From Arthrobacter sp. APC 3897 (GTDB lineage: Bacteria; Actinomycetota; Actinomycetes; Actinomycetales; Micrococcaceae): a DNA stretch of 64,000 nucleotides. The first letter of the stretch is position 1; every line of letters starts with the position of its first letter. Made by a program: the position numbers and the translations under genes. The notes under the pieces are model-generated. The model did no database searches, was not told the origin of the DNA, and was given only the letters and a program-made list of their open reading frames with translations. Of this stretch, positions 1 through 8,018 are shown piece by piece. The stretch is taken from positions 41,453 to 105,452 of the forward strand of contig NZ_JASDDG010000011.1 of the NCBI RefSeq assembly GCF_030407495.1. The letters run 5' to 3'.

Positions 1-1070
1 GCGGCGGAACCGGTGGACCTGGCGGATCTGATGAATACGATCCCGACGGCGAAGCGGCGCAGCAGGCCGCGCCGGGAGGCCGTGCGGAACGGAGACAGGC
101 CCGCCGGGAGTACAAGGCCCTGGCACGCCGAAGCAGCCGCGACGCACATCGTCCCGAAGTATCCCTGCGCCGGGGACGTCCCCGACGCCGCGGTGCTCTT
201 TTGGCGGTGCTGGCCGTGCTGCTCATCGCTGCCGCCGTCTTTACCGGCTGGTTTTTCGGCCGCGGCCCGGGCGCCGTCGTTTCCGTCCCCGACGTGGCCA
301 ACGTTTCCCGGGAAGCCGCCGGGGCCCTGCTCAGCGGCGAAGGCCTCAAATACACCACCAATGAGATCCATGACGAGATGGTCGCGGCCGGACTTGCGGT
401 AGGAACGGATCCGGATGCCCCGGCGGAAGTCCGGCGCTACCAGCCGGTGACCCTGCTCATCAGCAAGGGACCGGAATTATTCGACGTGCCCAACGTGGTG
501 CAGCGAACCCTTGAGGCGGCCGGCGAGAACATCACCGACGCCGGGCTCTCGGTGGGAGCAGTCACTGAAGAACACAGCGAAACCGTCGATGCCGGAAAGG
601 TCATCAGCCAGTTCCCCGCTCCCGATACCCAGCTGCGGCGGGACTCGGCCGTCAACATGGTGGTCTCCCTTGGCCCCGCCCCGGTGGAGGTTCCGTCCGT
701 GGTCGGGAAAACAGAGGACGAAGCCGTACAGCTCCTTGAAGAAGCCGGGCTCACGGCGGAGGTGCTTCCCGATCGGGTGAACAGCCCGGATATCCAGGAC
801 GGGTCCGTAGCCGCGCAGACTCCGGCCTCAGGCCTGGCGGACCGCGGCTCCACCGTAACGCTGACCGTGTCCAAGGGTCCGGTGATGGTTCAGGTACCGA
901 ACGTGGTTCGCCAGTCCCCCGACTCCGCGCGGGCGCAGCTGGAGGACCTGGGCTTCCAGGTCCAGATCAGTGAATTGCTGGGCGGACTGCTGGGCATCGT
1001 CCAGTCGCAGGATCCAAGCGGCGGATCCATGGCCCCGGAGGGGTCGGTCATCACGCTGCGCGTGGTCTAA
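1..1070 (+). CDS. pknL: PASTA Ser/Thr protein kinase, C-terminal part (5' end outside window)
   Basis: The frame is open from base 3 to the TAA at 1068-1070, so this is the 3' part of a longer gene. It encodes a Gly/Asp-rich then strongly basic juxtamembrane stretch, one hydrophobic membrane helix (about bases 195-260) and four consecutive PASTA repeats, each with a PxVxG/N-type start (VPDVAN, VPNVVQ, VPSVVG, VPNVVR). PASTA repeats face outside the cell and bind peptidoglycan or lipid II fragments in PknB-type kinases. The kinase domain itself is not visible. The convergent class II DAHP synthase downstream matches the mycobacterial pknL-aroG neighbourhood, so I infer a PknL orthologue; as I recall, M. 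tuberculosis PknL has no PASTA repeats. It could also be called PknB-like. Confidence 0.85.
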   Translation, partial: GGTGGPGGSDEYDPDGEAAQQAAPGGRAERRQARREYKALARRSSRDAHRPEVSLRRGRPRRRGALLAVLAVLLIAAAVFTGWFFGRGPGAVVSVPDVANVSREAAGALLSGEGLKYTTNEIHDEMVAAGLAVGTDPDAPAEVRRYQPVTLLISKGPELFDVPNVVQRTLEAAGENITDAGLSVGAVTEEHSETVDAGKVISQFPAPDTQLRRDSAVNMVVSLGPAPVEVPSVVGKTEDEAVQLLEEAGLTAEVLPDRVNSPDIQDGSVAAQTPASGLADRGSTVTLTVSKGPVMVQVPNVVRQSPDSARAQLEDLGFQVQISELLGGLLGIVQSQDPSGGSMAPEGSVITLRVV

Positions 1071-1109
1071 CGCAAAAGTGCACGCCCCGGGAGGCGTGCA
1101 CTTTGCGTT
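1069..1109. terminator. Strong bidirectional intrinsic terminator
   Basis: An inverted repeat runs from 1069-1086 to 1093-1109, with 17 pairs, one bulged A and a 6-base loop. It begins inside the stop codon of the kinase gene and sits between two convergent genes, so it can end transcription from both sides. A T-rich stretch (tttttt) follows at 1131-1136 on the + strand. Confidence 0.85.
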
Positions 1110-1166
1110 AGCGGATTACCAAATTAGGGTTTTTTGTCTTACCCCCGGGGCTTGTCTTACTCGCCC

Positions 1167-2564
1167 CTAGTCACCTTTGCGGGACAGCGCACCGGCCACA
1201 AGGAACGCCATTTCGAGGGACTGCATGTGGTTCAGGCGCGGATCACACACCGACTCATACCCTTCGAGGAACGCTTCCTGGTCAATCGGGTCTGCTCCGC
1301 CGAGGCACTCGGCTACGTCGTCGCCGGTCATTTCAACGTGCAGACCGCCGGGGAAGGTGCCCAGTGAACTGTGCACCTCGAAGAAGCCGCGGACCTCGTC
1401 CATCACGTCGTCGAAGTTCCGGGTCTTGTAGCCGTTGGGCGAGGTGACGGTGTTACCGTGCATCGGGTCCGTCACCCAAAGAACCTGCGCACCCGAGGCA
1501 GTGACGCGCTCCACCAGCGGAGGAAGCTTCTCACGGATGTTCTGTGCCCCCATGCGGGTGATAAACGTCAGGCGGCCCGGCTCGCGTTCCGGATCCAGCT
1601 TGTCGATCAGGGCCAGGGCATCCTCGGGCTTGGTGTTGGGGCCAAGCTTCACACCGATCGGGTTGCGCACCTTGGACAGGAAATCCACATGGGCGGAGTC
1701 CAGGTCGCGGGTACGCTCACCGATCCACAGGAAGTGCCCCGAGGTGTCGTACGGCTGCCCGGTGCGGGAATCGATGCGGGTCAATGCCCGCTCGTAGTCC
1801 AGCAGGAGGGCTTCATGGCTGGCGAAGAACTCCACACGCTTCAACGCCTCGAAGTCCGCTCCGCAGGCATCCATGAACCTCACGGCACGGTCGATTTCCC
1901 GGGCGAGTGACTCGTAGCGCGAATGCGCCGGATTGGAGGTGAATCCCTTGTTCCAGTGGTGCACCAGCCGCAGGTCCGCGAAACCGCCCTGGGTAAAGGC
2001 GCGGATCAGGTTCAAGGTGGAAGCGGACGTGTGGTACGCACGGACCATCCGCGCCGGGTTATGTTCCCGGGACTCGGGAGTGAAGTCGTAACCGTTCACC
2101 ATGTCACCGCGGTATGCGGGCAGGGTCTGTCCCGCCCGCGTCTCATCGTTCGACGAGCGGGGCTTGGCAAACTGTCCGGCCATCCGGCCCATCTTGATGA
2201 CCGGCAGGGACGCCCCGTAGGTGAGGACAACGGCCATCTGCAGGATGGTCTTTACCCGGGCACTGATTTTGTCAGCGGTGGCTCCGTCGAAGGTTTCAGC
2301 ACAGTCGCCGCCCTGCAGCAGGAAGGCTTTACCCTGGGCCGCTGCCGCCAAACGGTCACGGAGAATGTCCACTTCACCCGCAAACACCAGCGGAGGAACC
2401 ATGGACAGCTCGGCAATGGCTGCGTCATAACCCGGGTGATCGCGCCAAGTAGGCTGCTGTGCGATCGGCAACGACCGCCAGTCATCCAAGCCCGGATAGT
2501 CCGCCGCACCCTGCCGTGCTGCGGAGGAGGAATCTACTGCGTTGTCAACTGGAGTGTAGGTCAC
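1167..2564 (-). CDS. aroG: Class II 3-deoxy-D-arabino-heptulosonate 7-phosphate synthase
   Basis: First enzyme of the shikimate pathway: condenses phosphoenolpyruvate and erythrose 4-phosphate to DAHP in the cytoplasm. At 465 aa it is the usual length for the plant/actinobacterial class II family. Visible family motifs are LLQGGDCAETF (about residues 82-92), IKMGRMAGQFAKPRS (metal/PEP site), WVTDPMHGNT and GGLHVEMTGDDVAEC near the C-terminus. The start is GTG at 2562-2564 with only a weak purine-rich upstream stretch. It is convergent with the PASTA kinase; in mycobacteria the orthologue is feedback-regulated by aromatic amino acids and by chorismate mutase binding, which I cannot verify here. 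Confidence 0.95.
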   Translation of the reverse strand: MTYTPVDNAVDSSSAARQGAADYPGLDDWRSLPIAQQPTWRDHPGYDAAIAELSMVPPLVFAGEVDILRDRLAAAAQGKAFLLQGGDCAETFDGATADKISARVKTILQMAVVLTYGASLPVIKMGRMAGQFAKPRSSNDETRAGQTLPAYRGDMVNGYDFTPESREHNPARMVRAYHTSASTLNLIRAFTQGGFADLRLVHHWNKGFTSNPAHSRYESLAREIDRAVRFMDACGADFEALKRVEFFASHEALLLDYERALTRIDSRTGQPYDTSGHFLWIGERTRDLDSAHVDFLSKVRNPIGVKLGPNTKPEDALALIDKLDPEREPGRLTFITRMGAQNIREKLPPLVERVTASGAQVLWVTDPMHGNTVTSPNGYKTRNFDDVMDEVRGFFEVHSSLGTFPGGLHVEMTGDDVAECLGGADPIDQEAFLEGYESVCDPRLNHMQSLEMAFLVAGALSRKGD

Positions 2565-2786
2565 GCCTTTAAGGGTACTGTCTGGACCCCGCCCGGGCAG
2601 AAGCGTTCAACCTGTGGGCGTAACCTGGCGTGGCTTGGACGCAATATTGCCCGGGTGCAGGCTGCTTCGTTCACCGGCTGCGCCCGGCCCGTAGCCGCGG
2701 AAATCCCGCTGGCCGGGACCGGGGTCCGCGGCGGGCGCCCGGCCTGATTGAGTGGCCAACCACTCACTTATTGGAGGAGCTCAACG

Positions 2787-4259
2787 ATGAGCAACGAACA
2801 ACCGTCGCGCCCGGTGGATAGCCGGTCCATTACAGGGTATGACCACGAAACGGATGTTTTGGTCATTGGGTACGGCTGCGCCGGAGCGGCCGCCGCCCTG
2901 GAAGCCCGAAGCCAGGGTGCTGAGGTGATCATCCTGGAACGTGCCGGCGGCGCAGGAGGATCCTCCGCGCTCTCCGGCGGCGAGATCTATCTGGGCGGCG
3001 GCACTCCCATCCAGCAGGCCTGCGGGTTCACCGACAGTGCCGGGGAGATGGAAGCATACCTGCTGGCGGCTCTGGGCCCCCACGCCGACGCCGGCAAAGT
3101 CCGGGCCTATTGCCGCGGCAGCGTGGATCACTATGAATGGCTGACCAGGCAGGGGGTGCCGTTCAAGCCGTCATTCTGGGAATCACCCTCCTGGGTTCCT
3201 CCGACGGACGACGGCCTGATGTGGCTGGGCGAAAACGCCGAGCCGTTCGCCGGCCTCGCCAAACCCGCTCCCCGCGGACACCGGGTGACAGCGGAAGGGT
3301 TTGGCGGAAAAGTACTCATGGACCGGCTCGTCGGCGCTGTCAACGCGGCAGGCGCCGGGGTGCACACCGACACATATGCAACCCGCCTCATCCTTGAGGA
3401 CTCCAAGGTTGCAGGCGTCACCGCCCGGCGTTTTGGGAAAACCCTGACCTACCGGGCACGCCGCGGGGTCATCCTCACCACCGGAGGGTTTGCCGACAAT
3501 CCCGGGATGGTGGCGCAGCACGCGCCGTTGCTGACCGGCTGGGGTGTCACGAGCGACGGAGGAGATGACGGGCACGGCATCGAGATGGCCCAGGCAGCGG
3601 GCGCCGGCATCCAAAACATGGCAGCCGCCCAAGTGGGGATTTCCCTGGTGCCGGGGTTGGCGGTGCGGGGCATGCTGGTCAACGCCGCGGGCCAGCGCTT
3701 CATCAATGAAGACCAGTACCCCGGTTTGCTGGGCCAGGCAGCATTGTTCCGCCAGGACCTCCGGGTGTGGATCATCCTCGATGAAACGGCCTTCGAGGAG
3801 GTGCCGGAGGATGAACGCTGGGGCGTGCTGCCGCATCTCGTGGCCGAAACCCCGGAGGAGCTGGAGCAGGAGATCGGCATGCCGGAGGGTGCGTTGAGCG
3901 TTGCGGTGGCCGAATACAACAGGCACGCAGCCAGGGGTGAGGACCCGTACTTCCATAAAAACAAACGGTGGCTGCGTCCCCTGGAAGCACCGTTTGCCGC
4001 CATCGATGTCAGCCGGGGAATGTCCTCACCCGAACTGGGCGCATCGCGCGGCGGGGCCAAGGTCTTCACACTCGGCGGCCTGCGGACCGACACCAACGGT
4101 ACCGTCCTGGATGTTTCAGGATTCCCTGTCCCCGGCCTGTACGCCGCCGGCCGTGCGACGTCCGGGCTGCACGGCCAGGGCTACATCAGCGGCACATCCC
4201 TCGGGGACGGCACCTTCTTTGGCCGTCGTGCCGGAGCTGCGGCAGCTGCGGCAGGCTAA
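2787..4259 (+). CDS. FAD-binding dehydrogenase, fumarate reductase / 3-ketosteroid delta1-dehydrogenase family
   Basis: A 490-aa flavoprotein of the FAD_binding_2 family. The N-terminal Rossmann site reads DVLVIGYGCAGAAAALEA, followed by the GGSSALSGGEIYLGGGT segment typical of flavocytochrome c / ketosteroid dehydrogenase proteins, and the C-terminal FAD/isoalloxazine segment GLYAAGRATSGLHGQGYISG. Start chosen at ATG 2787 because GGAGGAG lies at 2773-2779; the frame remains open 39 bases further upstream without a good site. No heme or electron-transfer partner is adjacent and no steroid gene is nearby, so the substrate is unknown. Flanked by divergent aroG and convergent plsC, it looks monocistronic. 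Confidence 0.85.
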   Translation: MSNEQPSRPVDSRSITGYDHETDVLVIGYGCAGAAAALEARSQGAEVIILERAGGAGGSSALSGGEIYLGGGTPIQQACGFTDSAGEMEAYLLAALGPHADAGKVRAYCRGSVDHYEWLTRQGVPFKPSFWESPSWVPPTDDGLMWLGENAEPFAGLAKPAPRGHRVTAEGFGGKVLMDRLVGAVNAAGAGVHTDTYATRLILEDSKVAGVTARRFGKTLTYRARRGVILTTGGFADNPGMVAQHAPLLTGWGVTSDGGDDGHGIEMAQAAGAGIQNMAAAQVGISLVPGLAVRGMLVNAAGQRFINEDQYPGLLGQAALFRQDLRVWIILDETAFEEVPEDERWGVLPHLVAETPEELEQEIGMPEGALSVAVAEYNRHAARGEDPYFHKNKRWLRPLEAPFAAIDVSRGMSSPELGASRGGAKVFTLGGLRTDTNGTVLDVSGFPVPGLYAAGRATSGLHGQGYISGTSLGDGTFFGRRAGAAAAAAG

Positions 4260-4340
4260 CCGGCGCGGCTCAGGCGCCCTGCGGCTCGGTGTCTTCAGGT
4301 TCGATGCCTGCCTCTGCCGGCGGTGTTTTCCGGCGGCCGA

Positions 4341-5276
4341 TCATTGTGACCGTGCCGGCTCCGCGGGACCGGCTGCGCCGTCCCCGGCGGCATCGCTGCC
4401 CGTACCGGCGGCCGGCGGCAGCGGACGGGAGCGGCCGCCGGGCTGAACCGGATACGCTGCATCCGTGCCGCCGGCAGAGCCGGATCCGGCGGAACCCGTT
4501 GCACCGTGGTCGCTCCCGGGCAGGCGCACCGCTGCGCTGCGGGCTTCGGAACTCTTGGAGACCCTGCGGGCAGCCGCCTGTTTTTCCTTCATGGTGCTGG
4601 CATACACATCCACGTACTCCTGGCCGGAAAGACGCATCAGTTCGTACATGATCTCGTCAGTCACTGAACGCTGGATAAACCGGTCATTCTCCATGCCCGC
4701 GTACCGGGAGAAGTCCAGGGGCTCGCCCACAATGATGCCGATGCGGCGGATATTGGGGATCCTCCGGCCGATCGGTTGGACCTTGTCAGTGCCGATCATG
4801 GCGACCGGGATCACCGGAACACCCGTCTTCAGCACAAGTTTGGCCACCCCGGTCTTGCCGCGGTACAGACGGCCGTCCGGGCTGCGCGTTCCCTCCGGGT
4901 AGATACCCAGAAGCCCGCCGTTTTCCAGCACGTCCACCCCTGCGTTCAGGGAGCTTGCCGATGCGGCGCCGCCGGACCGGTCCATCGGCAGCTGATTGGT
5001 GAGCCGGAAGAAAGCAGCGGTGAGCTTGCCTTTGAGTCCCTTGCCGGTGAAGTACTCGGACTTTGCCAGGAAACTGACGGGGCGCGGCACCGCCAGCGGC
5101 AGGAAGATCGAATCGGAGAAGGACAGGTGGTTGCTCACCAGCACAGCCGGCCCGGTTTCGGGCACGTTATCCATGCCTTTGACCCAGGGCCTAAAGAGCA
5201 GGTTGACCACCGGTCCGATGAAAATGGTCTTCATCACCCAATAGAACACGTAAGCCAGCTCTCCTGTCCGAGACAT
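4341..5276 (-). CDS. plsC: Lysophospholipid (1-acyl-glycerol-3-phosphate) acyltransferase, PlsC family
   Basis: Transfers an acyl chain to a lysophosphatidate-type acceptor in membrane phospholipid synthesis. The catalytic HX4D box is His50-Asp55 (NHLSFSD), and the substrate-binding block is PEGTRSPDG near residue 128; a third block, VPVIPVAMIGTD, follows. The N-terminus has a hydrophobic segment that should attach the enzyme to the inner face of the membrane. The last 80 or so residues are Gly/Ser/Ala/Pro-rich and probably disordered, making the protein longer (311 aa) than the family's usual 230-250. It is divergent from the esterase gene. A PlsC-type protein also lies in the aroG-fadD15 region of M. 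tuberculosis, supporting orthology. Confidence 0.9.
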   Translation of the reverse strand: MSRTGELAYVFYWVMKTIFIGPVVNLLFRPWVKGMDNVPETGPAVLVSNHLSFSDSIFLPLAVPRPVSFLAKSEYFTGKGLKGKLTAAFFRLTNQLPMDRSGGAASASSLNAGVDVLENGGLLGIYPEGTRSPDGRLYRGKTGVAKLVLKTGVPVIPVAMIGTDKVQPIGRRIPNIRRIGIIVGEPLDFSRYAGMENDRFIQRSVTDEIMYELMRLSGQEYVDVYASTMKEKQAAARRVSKSSEARSAAVRLPGSDHGATGSAGSGSAGGTDAAYPVQPGGRSRPLPPAAGTGSDAAGDGAAGPAEPARSQ

Positions 5277-5417
5277 AACAAATCAGGGACCCGGTTTGGT
5301 TTCCCATCTCCTACTCTATGCGCCCGCCTGCCCCGGCTGTATTCAGGCGCTCGGACGCGGCGCAACTTTGGGTGCCGCAGGGGTGGAAAAGCCGGTCCCG
5401 GATGCAACCATAGAGAT

Positions 5418-6179
5418 ATGACTTCCCTACCGGGCGCAGCTGCCTTTTCCAGCGGCGGACATGGCGCAAACGCCGCCACAGGTGTTCTCCTGAGCCACGG
5501 GTTTACCGGTTCTCCGGTCAGCATGGCGGCCTGGGCACGGCACCTTGCGGACCAGGGCTACGCGGTGAGCCTTCCCCTTCTTCCCGGGCACGGGACCACC
5601 TGGCAGGAGCTGGCACGTACCCCGTGGGAGCGCTGGTATGAAGGCTATGACGATGCTTACCAGGAGCTGGCCGGCCGCACTGACCGTGTTGTTGCCGCGG
5701 GACTGTCGATGGGCGGCACGCTCGCCCTGCGCCTTGCCGCGTACCGCCCGGTGGCCGGCGTGGCAGTGGTGAATCCCGGCCTGACGATTGATGATCCGCG
5801 GGCCAGATACTCCGGATTCCTCAAATACGTCCTAAGGTCCGTGCCTGCCATCGGCAACAACATCAAGCTCCCCGGACAGGATGAGGGCGCCTACACGCGC
5901 ACCCCGGTGGGCGGCGTCCACCAGCTGATGCGGTTATTCAAGGACACGACGGCGGCTCTGCCGGGGATCAACGCACCGGTCATTGCCTTCCGTTCCGCAG
6001 TGGACCCGGTGGTCCCGGAATCCAGCATGGATGTTCTTCGCCGCCGTCTCGGCAGCGCTTTGGAGGTTGTCCCCTTGGAAAACAGCTACCATGTGGCCAC
6101 CATGGACCACGATGCCCCCTTGATTTTCGACCGTTCCTCCCAGTTCATCCAAAGGATCAGTGCAGGTGCCGCAGCATGA
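5418..6179 (+). CDS. Alpha/beta hydrolase, carboxylesterase/monoacylglycerol lipase type
   Basis: A 253-aa serine hydrolase without a signal peptide, so cytoplasmic. The oxyanion segment is LLSHGFTGSP (residues 24-33), the nucleophile elbow is GLSMGG with Ser97, the acid is likely the Asp in SAVDPVVPE, and the catalytic His is in NSYHVATMDHD near the C-terminus. It resembles Est30/monoacylglycerol lipase enzymes acting on short or medium acyl esters. I start it at ATG 5418; the open frame extends far upstream but that part lies antisense to plsC and is not credible. Its stop overlaps the next start by 4 bases (ATGA), so the two are translationally coupled. The lipid-gene neighbours suggest a role in acyl turnover. 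Confidence 0.85.
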   Translation: MTSLPGAAAFSSGGHGANAATGVLLSHGFTGSPVSMAAWARHLADQGYAVSLPLLPGHGTTWQELARTPWERWYEGYDDAYQELAGRTDRVVAAGLSMGGTLALRLAAYRPVAGVAVVNPGLTIDDPRARYSGFLKYVLRSVPAIGNNIKLPGQDEGAYTRTPVGGVHQLMRLFKDTTAALPGINAPVIAFRSAVDPVVPESSMDVLRRRLGSALEVVPLENSYHVATMDHDAPLIFDRSSQFIQRISAGAAA

Positions 6180-6763
6180 AAGAACGTGAACCGGAACGCA
6201 ACGAATCCACCGACGAGGCAGCTTGGCTTGACCTTGTTTCACGGCTGCAGAATATGCCGACCGATGGAACCCACGGCGGCCGTGACGCGCCCGGTCCGCC
6301 CCGGGCAACAGGCACTGACGAACCAAACGGTGGAGCGGATGCCGGGGACACCCGTGATTCGGAGGGAACCGGCGTCCCCGCTGAAGAGGATGCCGGTCAG
6401 GGCCATGCCGGCGGTCCGGTTCCGCGGTCCGCCGCGGAGCGAACGCGCGCCATCTTCGAGAACCAGCCGTTCCGGACAGTCCCGCCCCGGGGGCCGCGGG
6501 ATTACGACGAACCGGAGGAGCTCGAATCCGAGGGCGAGTTTGTTCCTCCGGAACCGCCGCCGTTCAGCACGGGTGAGCCGCTGGTTGTCCTGGCCTGGAT
6601 AGGTGCAGTCGGCGGACCCATCCTGCTGCTGGTTTTTGCCATGTTCTGGCGGGGCGCGCCGGTGGCGGTGATTCTGGGCGTCATCGCGCTCTTCGTGGCT
6701 GCGGCCGGCTATTTGCTCTTCCGGCTGCCCCAGCACCACGACGACGACGGGGCGGCCGTCTAG
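6176..6763 (+). CDS. Small membrane protein with long acidic disordered N-terminus
   Basis: I do not recognise a named family. The 195-aa product has about 130 residues rich in Asp, Glu, Gly and Pro with no predicted fold, followed by two hydrophobic helices (about residues 139-162 and 165-187) separated by a short arginine-free turn, and an acidic C-terminal tail (HHDDDGAAV). This suggests a two-pass membrane anchor with a cytoplasmic acidic region. It starts inside the stop of the esterase gene (ATGA overlap), so it is probably made together with it and could tether or regulate it at the membrane; that link is only inferred from the coupling. Confidence 0.75.
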   Translation: MKEREPERNESTDEAAWLDLVSRLQNMPTDGTHGGRDAPGPPRATGTDEPNGGADAGDTRDSEGTGVPAEEDAGQGHAGGPVPRSAAERTRAIFENQPFRTVPPRGPRDYDEPEELESEGEFVPPEPPPFSTGEPLVVLAWIGAVGGPILLLVFAMFWRGAPVAVILGVIALFVAAAGYLLFRLPQHHDDDGAAV

Positions 6764-6795
6764 GGTACGGGTCCGGCACCCTCCCCGACAGGGCG

Positions 6796-7866
6796 TCAGC
6801 GCCGGGCGGCGATCCGCGACAGGTCAGCTGCCCCGATCATTCCGGCCGCGGGTCCCAGGGCCGCCAACTCCAGACGCGCGGCCGGACGGAACCCCCGTCC
6901 GGTCAGGTTGCGGGCAAAGGACCGCCGGGCCGGCTCCAGCAGGAGGTCTCCGGCGGCACTTAGTCCGCCGCCCACCACAAACATGCCGGGATCCAGGGCG
7001 GCAGCCAGGTTTGCCAGGCCAAGGCCCAGCCATTGACCCACTTCATCGAGCAGTTCCACGGACGCCTGATCTCCGTCGAGGGCCATCCTCGTGACCACTG
7101 CGCCGGTAATGCCGCTGATGTTTCCGTCCACGGCACGCAGCAATTCCTGTGCCACCGGAGAGTTGGCGGCTGCCAGTTCACGGGCTTCACGGCCGAGGGC
7201 GTTGCCCGAGGCATATTGTTCCCAGCAGCCTCGGTTCCCGCACTCGCAGCGCTGTCCGCCCGGCATGATGATCTGGTGGCCGAATTCCCCTGCCACACCG
7301 AAACGCCCGCGCTCCAGGCGTCCGTCCATGATCATTGCGCCGCCTATGCCGGTGCCGAGCGTGACACAGACCAGCCGGCTCTGCCCCAGGCCGGATCCGA
7401 ACCGCCATTCGGCCCAGGCGGCGGCATCCGCGTCGTTGACCAGGTAGACGCGCCGGCGCAGCAGCCGTTCGAGGTTTTCCCGCAGTGGCTCGTTGCGCCA
7501 GGCCAAATGCGGACTGAACAGAACGGTACTTCCGGCAAGGTCCATCCAGCCGGCGGCACCGATACCAACCGACCAGACGTGGTGGTTGGCGGACAACTCG
7601 GCCACCAGGTCCGCGATGACCGACTCCACTTCGCGCGGATCCTGCCCGGGCGTTGACCGGCGCGCCTCCGCGAGGACCCTGCCGTCGCCGTCGATGAGGC
7701 CGGCCGCCACCTTGGTGCCGCCGATGTCGATGCCGATGGCCAGGCCGCGCCGGCGCATTCGGTTGGGCAGCCGCATGGGCCGGCGTGCGGAAAACGGTTC
7801 AGTTCCGCGGCGCTGCCACGGGATAGGTGACGAACGGGGTGCGGGCGCTGGGTTTACGGGGGGCAT
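6796..7866 (-). CDS. ROK-family sugar kinase (glucokinase-like)
   Basis: Cytoplasmic ATP-dependent hexose kinase of the ROK family. Key motifs are DIGGTK (phosphate-binding, about residue 47), VNDADAAAWAEW (sugar-binding Asp), LGTGIGGAMI, the sugar-binding GEFGH, and the zinc-binding CECGNRGCWE, which is the ROK CxCGxxGCxE signature. No DNA-binding HTH domain is present, so it is a kinase rather than a repressor. The exact substrate (glucose, mannose or an N-acetyl sugar) is not decided by sequence alone. Start is uncertain: TTG 7869, ATG 7866, ATG 7776 or ATG 7758 are all in frame, none with a strong ribosome-binding site; the first 37 residues are Pro/Arg-rich and may not be translated. Confidence 0.85.
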   Translation of the reverse strand: MPPVNPAPAPRSSPIPWQRRGTEPFSARRPMRLPNRMRRRGLAIGIDIGGTKVAAGLIDGDGRVLAEARRSTPGQDPREVESVIADLVAELSANHHVWSVGIGAAGWMDLAGSTVLFSPHLAWRNEPLRENLERLLRRRVYLVNDADAAAWAEWRFGSGLGQSRLVCVTLGTGIGGAMIMDGRLERGRFGVAGEFGHQIIMPGGQRCECGNRGCWEQYASGNALGREARELAAANSPVAQELLRAVDGNISGITGAVVTRMALDGDQASVELLDEVGQWLGLGLANLAAALDPGMFVVGGGLSAAGDLLLEPARRSFARNLTGRGFRPAARLELAALGPAAGMIGAADLSRIAARR

Positions 7867-7925
7867 CAATCGTCCATTCTATTCGCCGCCGCGCTCACCG
7901 TGAAAGCGTTATTGGTTCGAAAAGT

Positions 7926-7937
7926 TACCGGCCGGTA
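7926..7937. promoter_or_regulatory. 12-bp perfect palindrome in the ROK kinase/fadD divergent region
   Basis: TACCGGCCGGTA is a perfect inverted repeat about 80 bases upstream of the acyl-CoA ligase start and 60 bases upstream of the kinase start. Its size and symmetry suit a TetR-type operator. No regulator gene lies beside it. Confidence 0.35.
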
Positions 7938-8018
7938 CTAAATGTGATCCACGTTATAGGCTGTTCTGTAATGTCTGCGTAATCGTCCGCGGGGCAGCCG
8001 GATATCGAAGGAGCTATC

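Noticed and set aside
4776..5417. A longer N-terminus for the esterase
   Set aside because: The upstream open frame overlaps plsC in antisense and lacks a start signal; ATG 5418 gives the family length.
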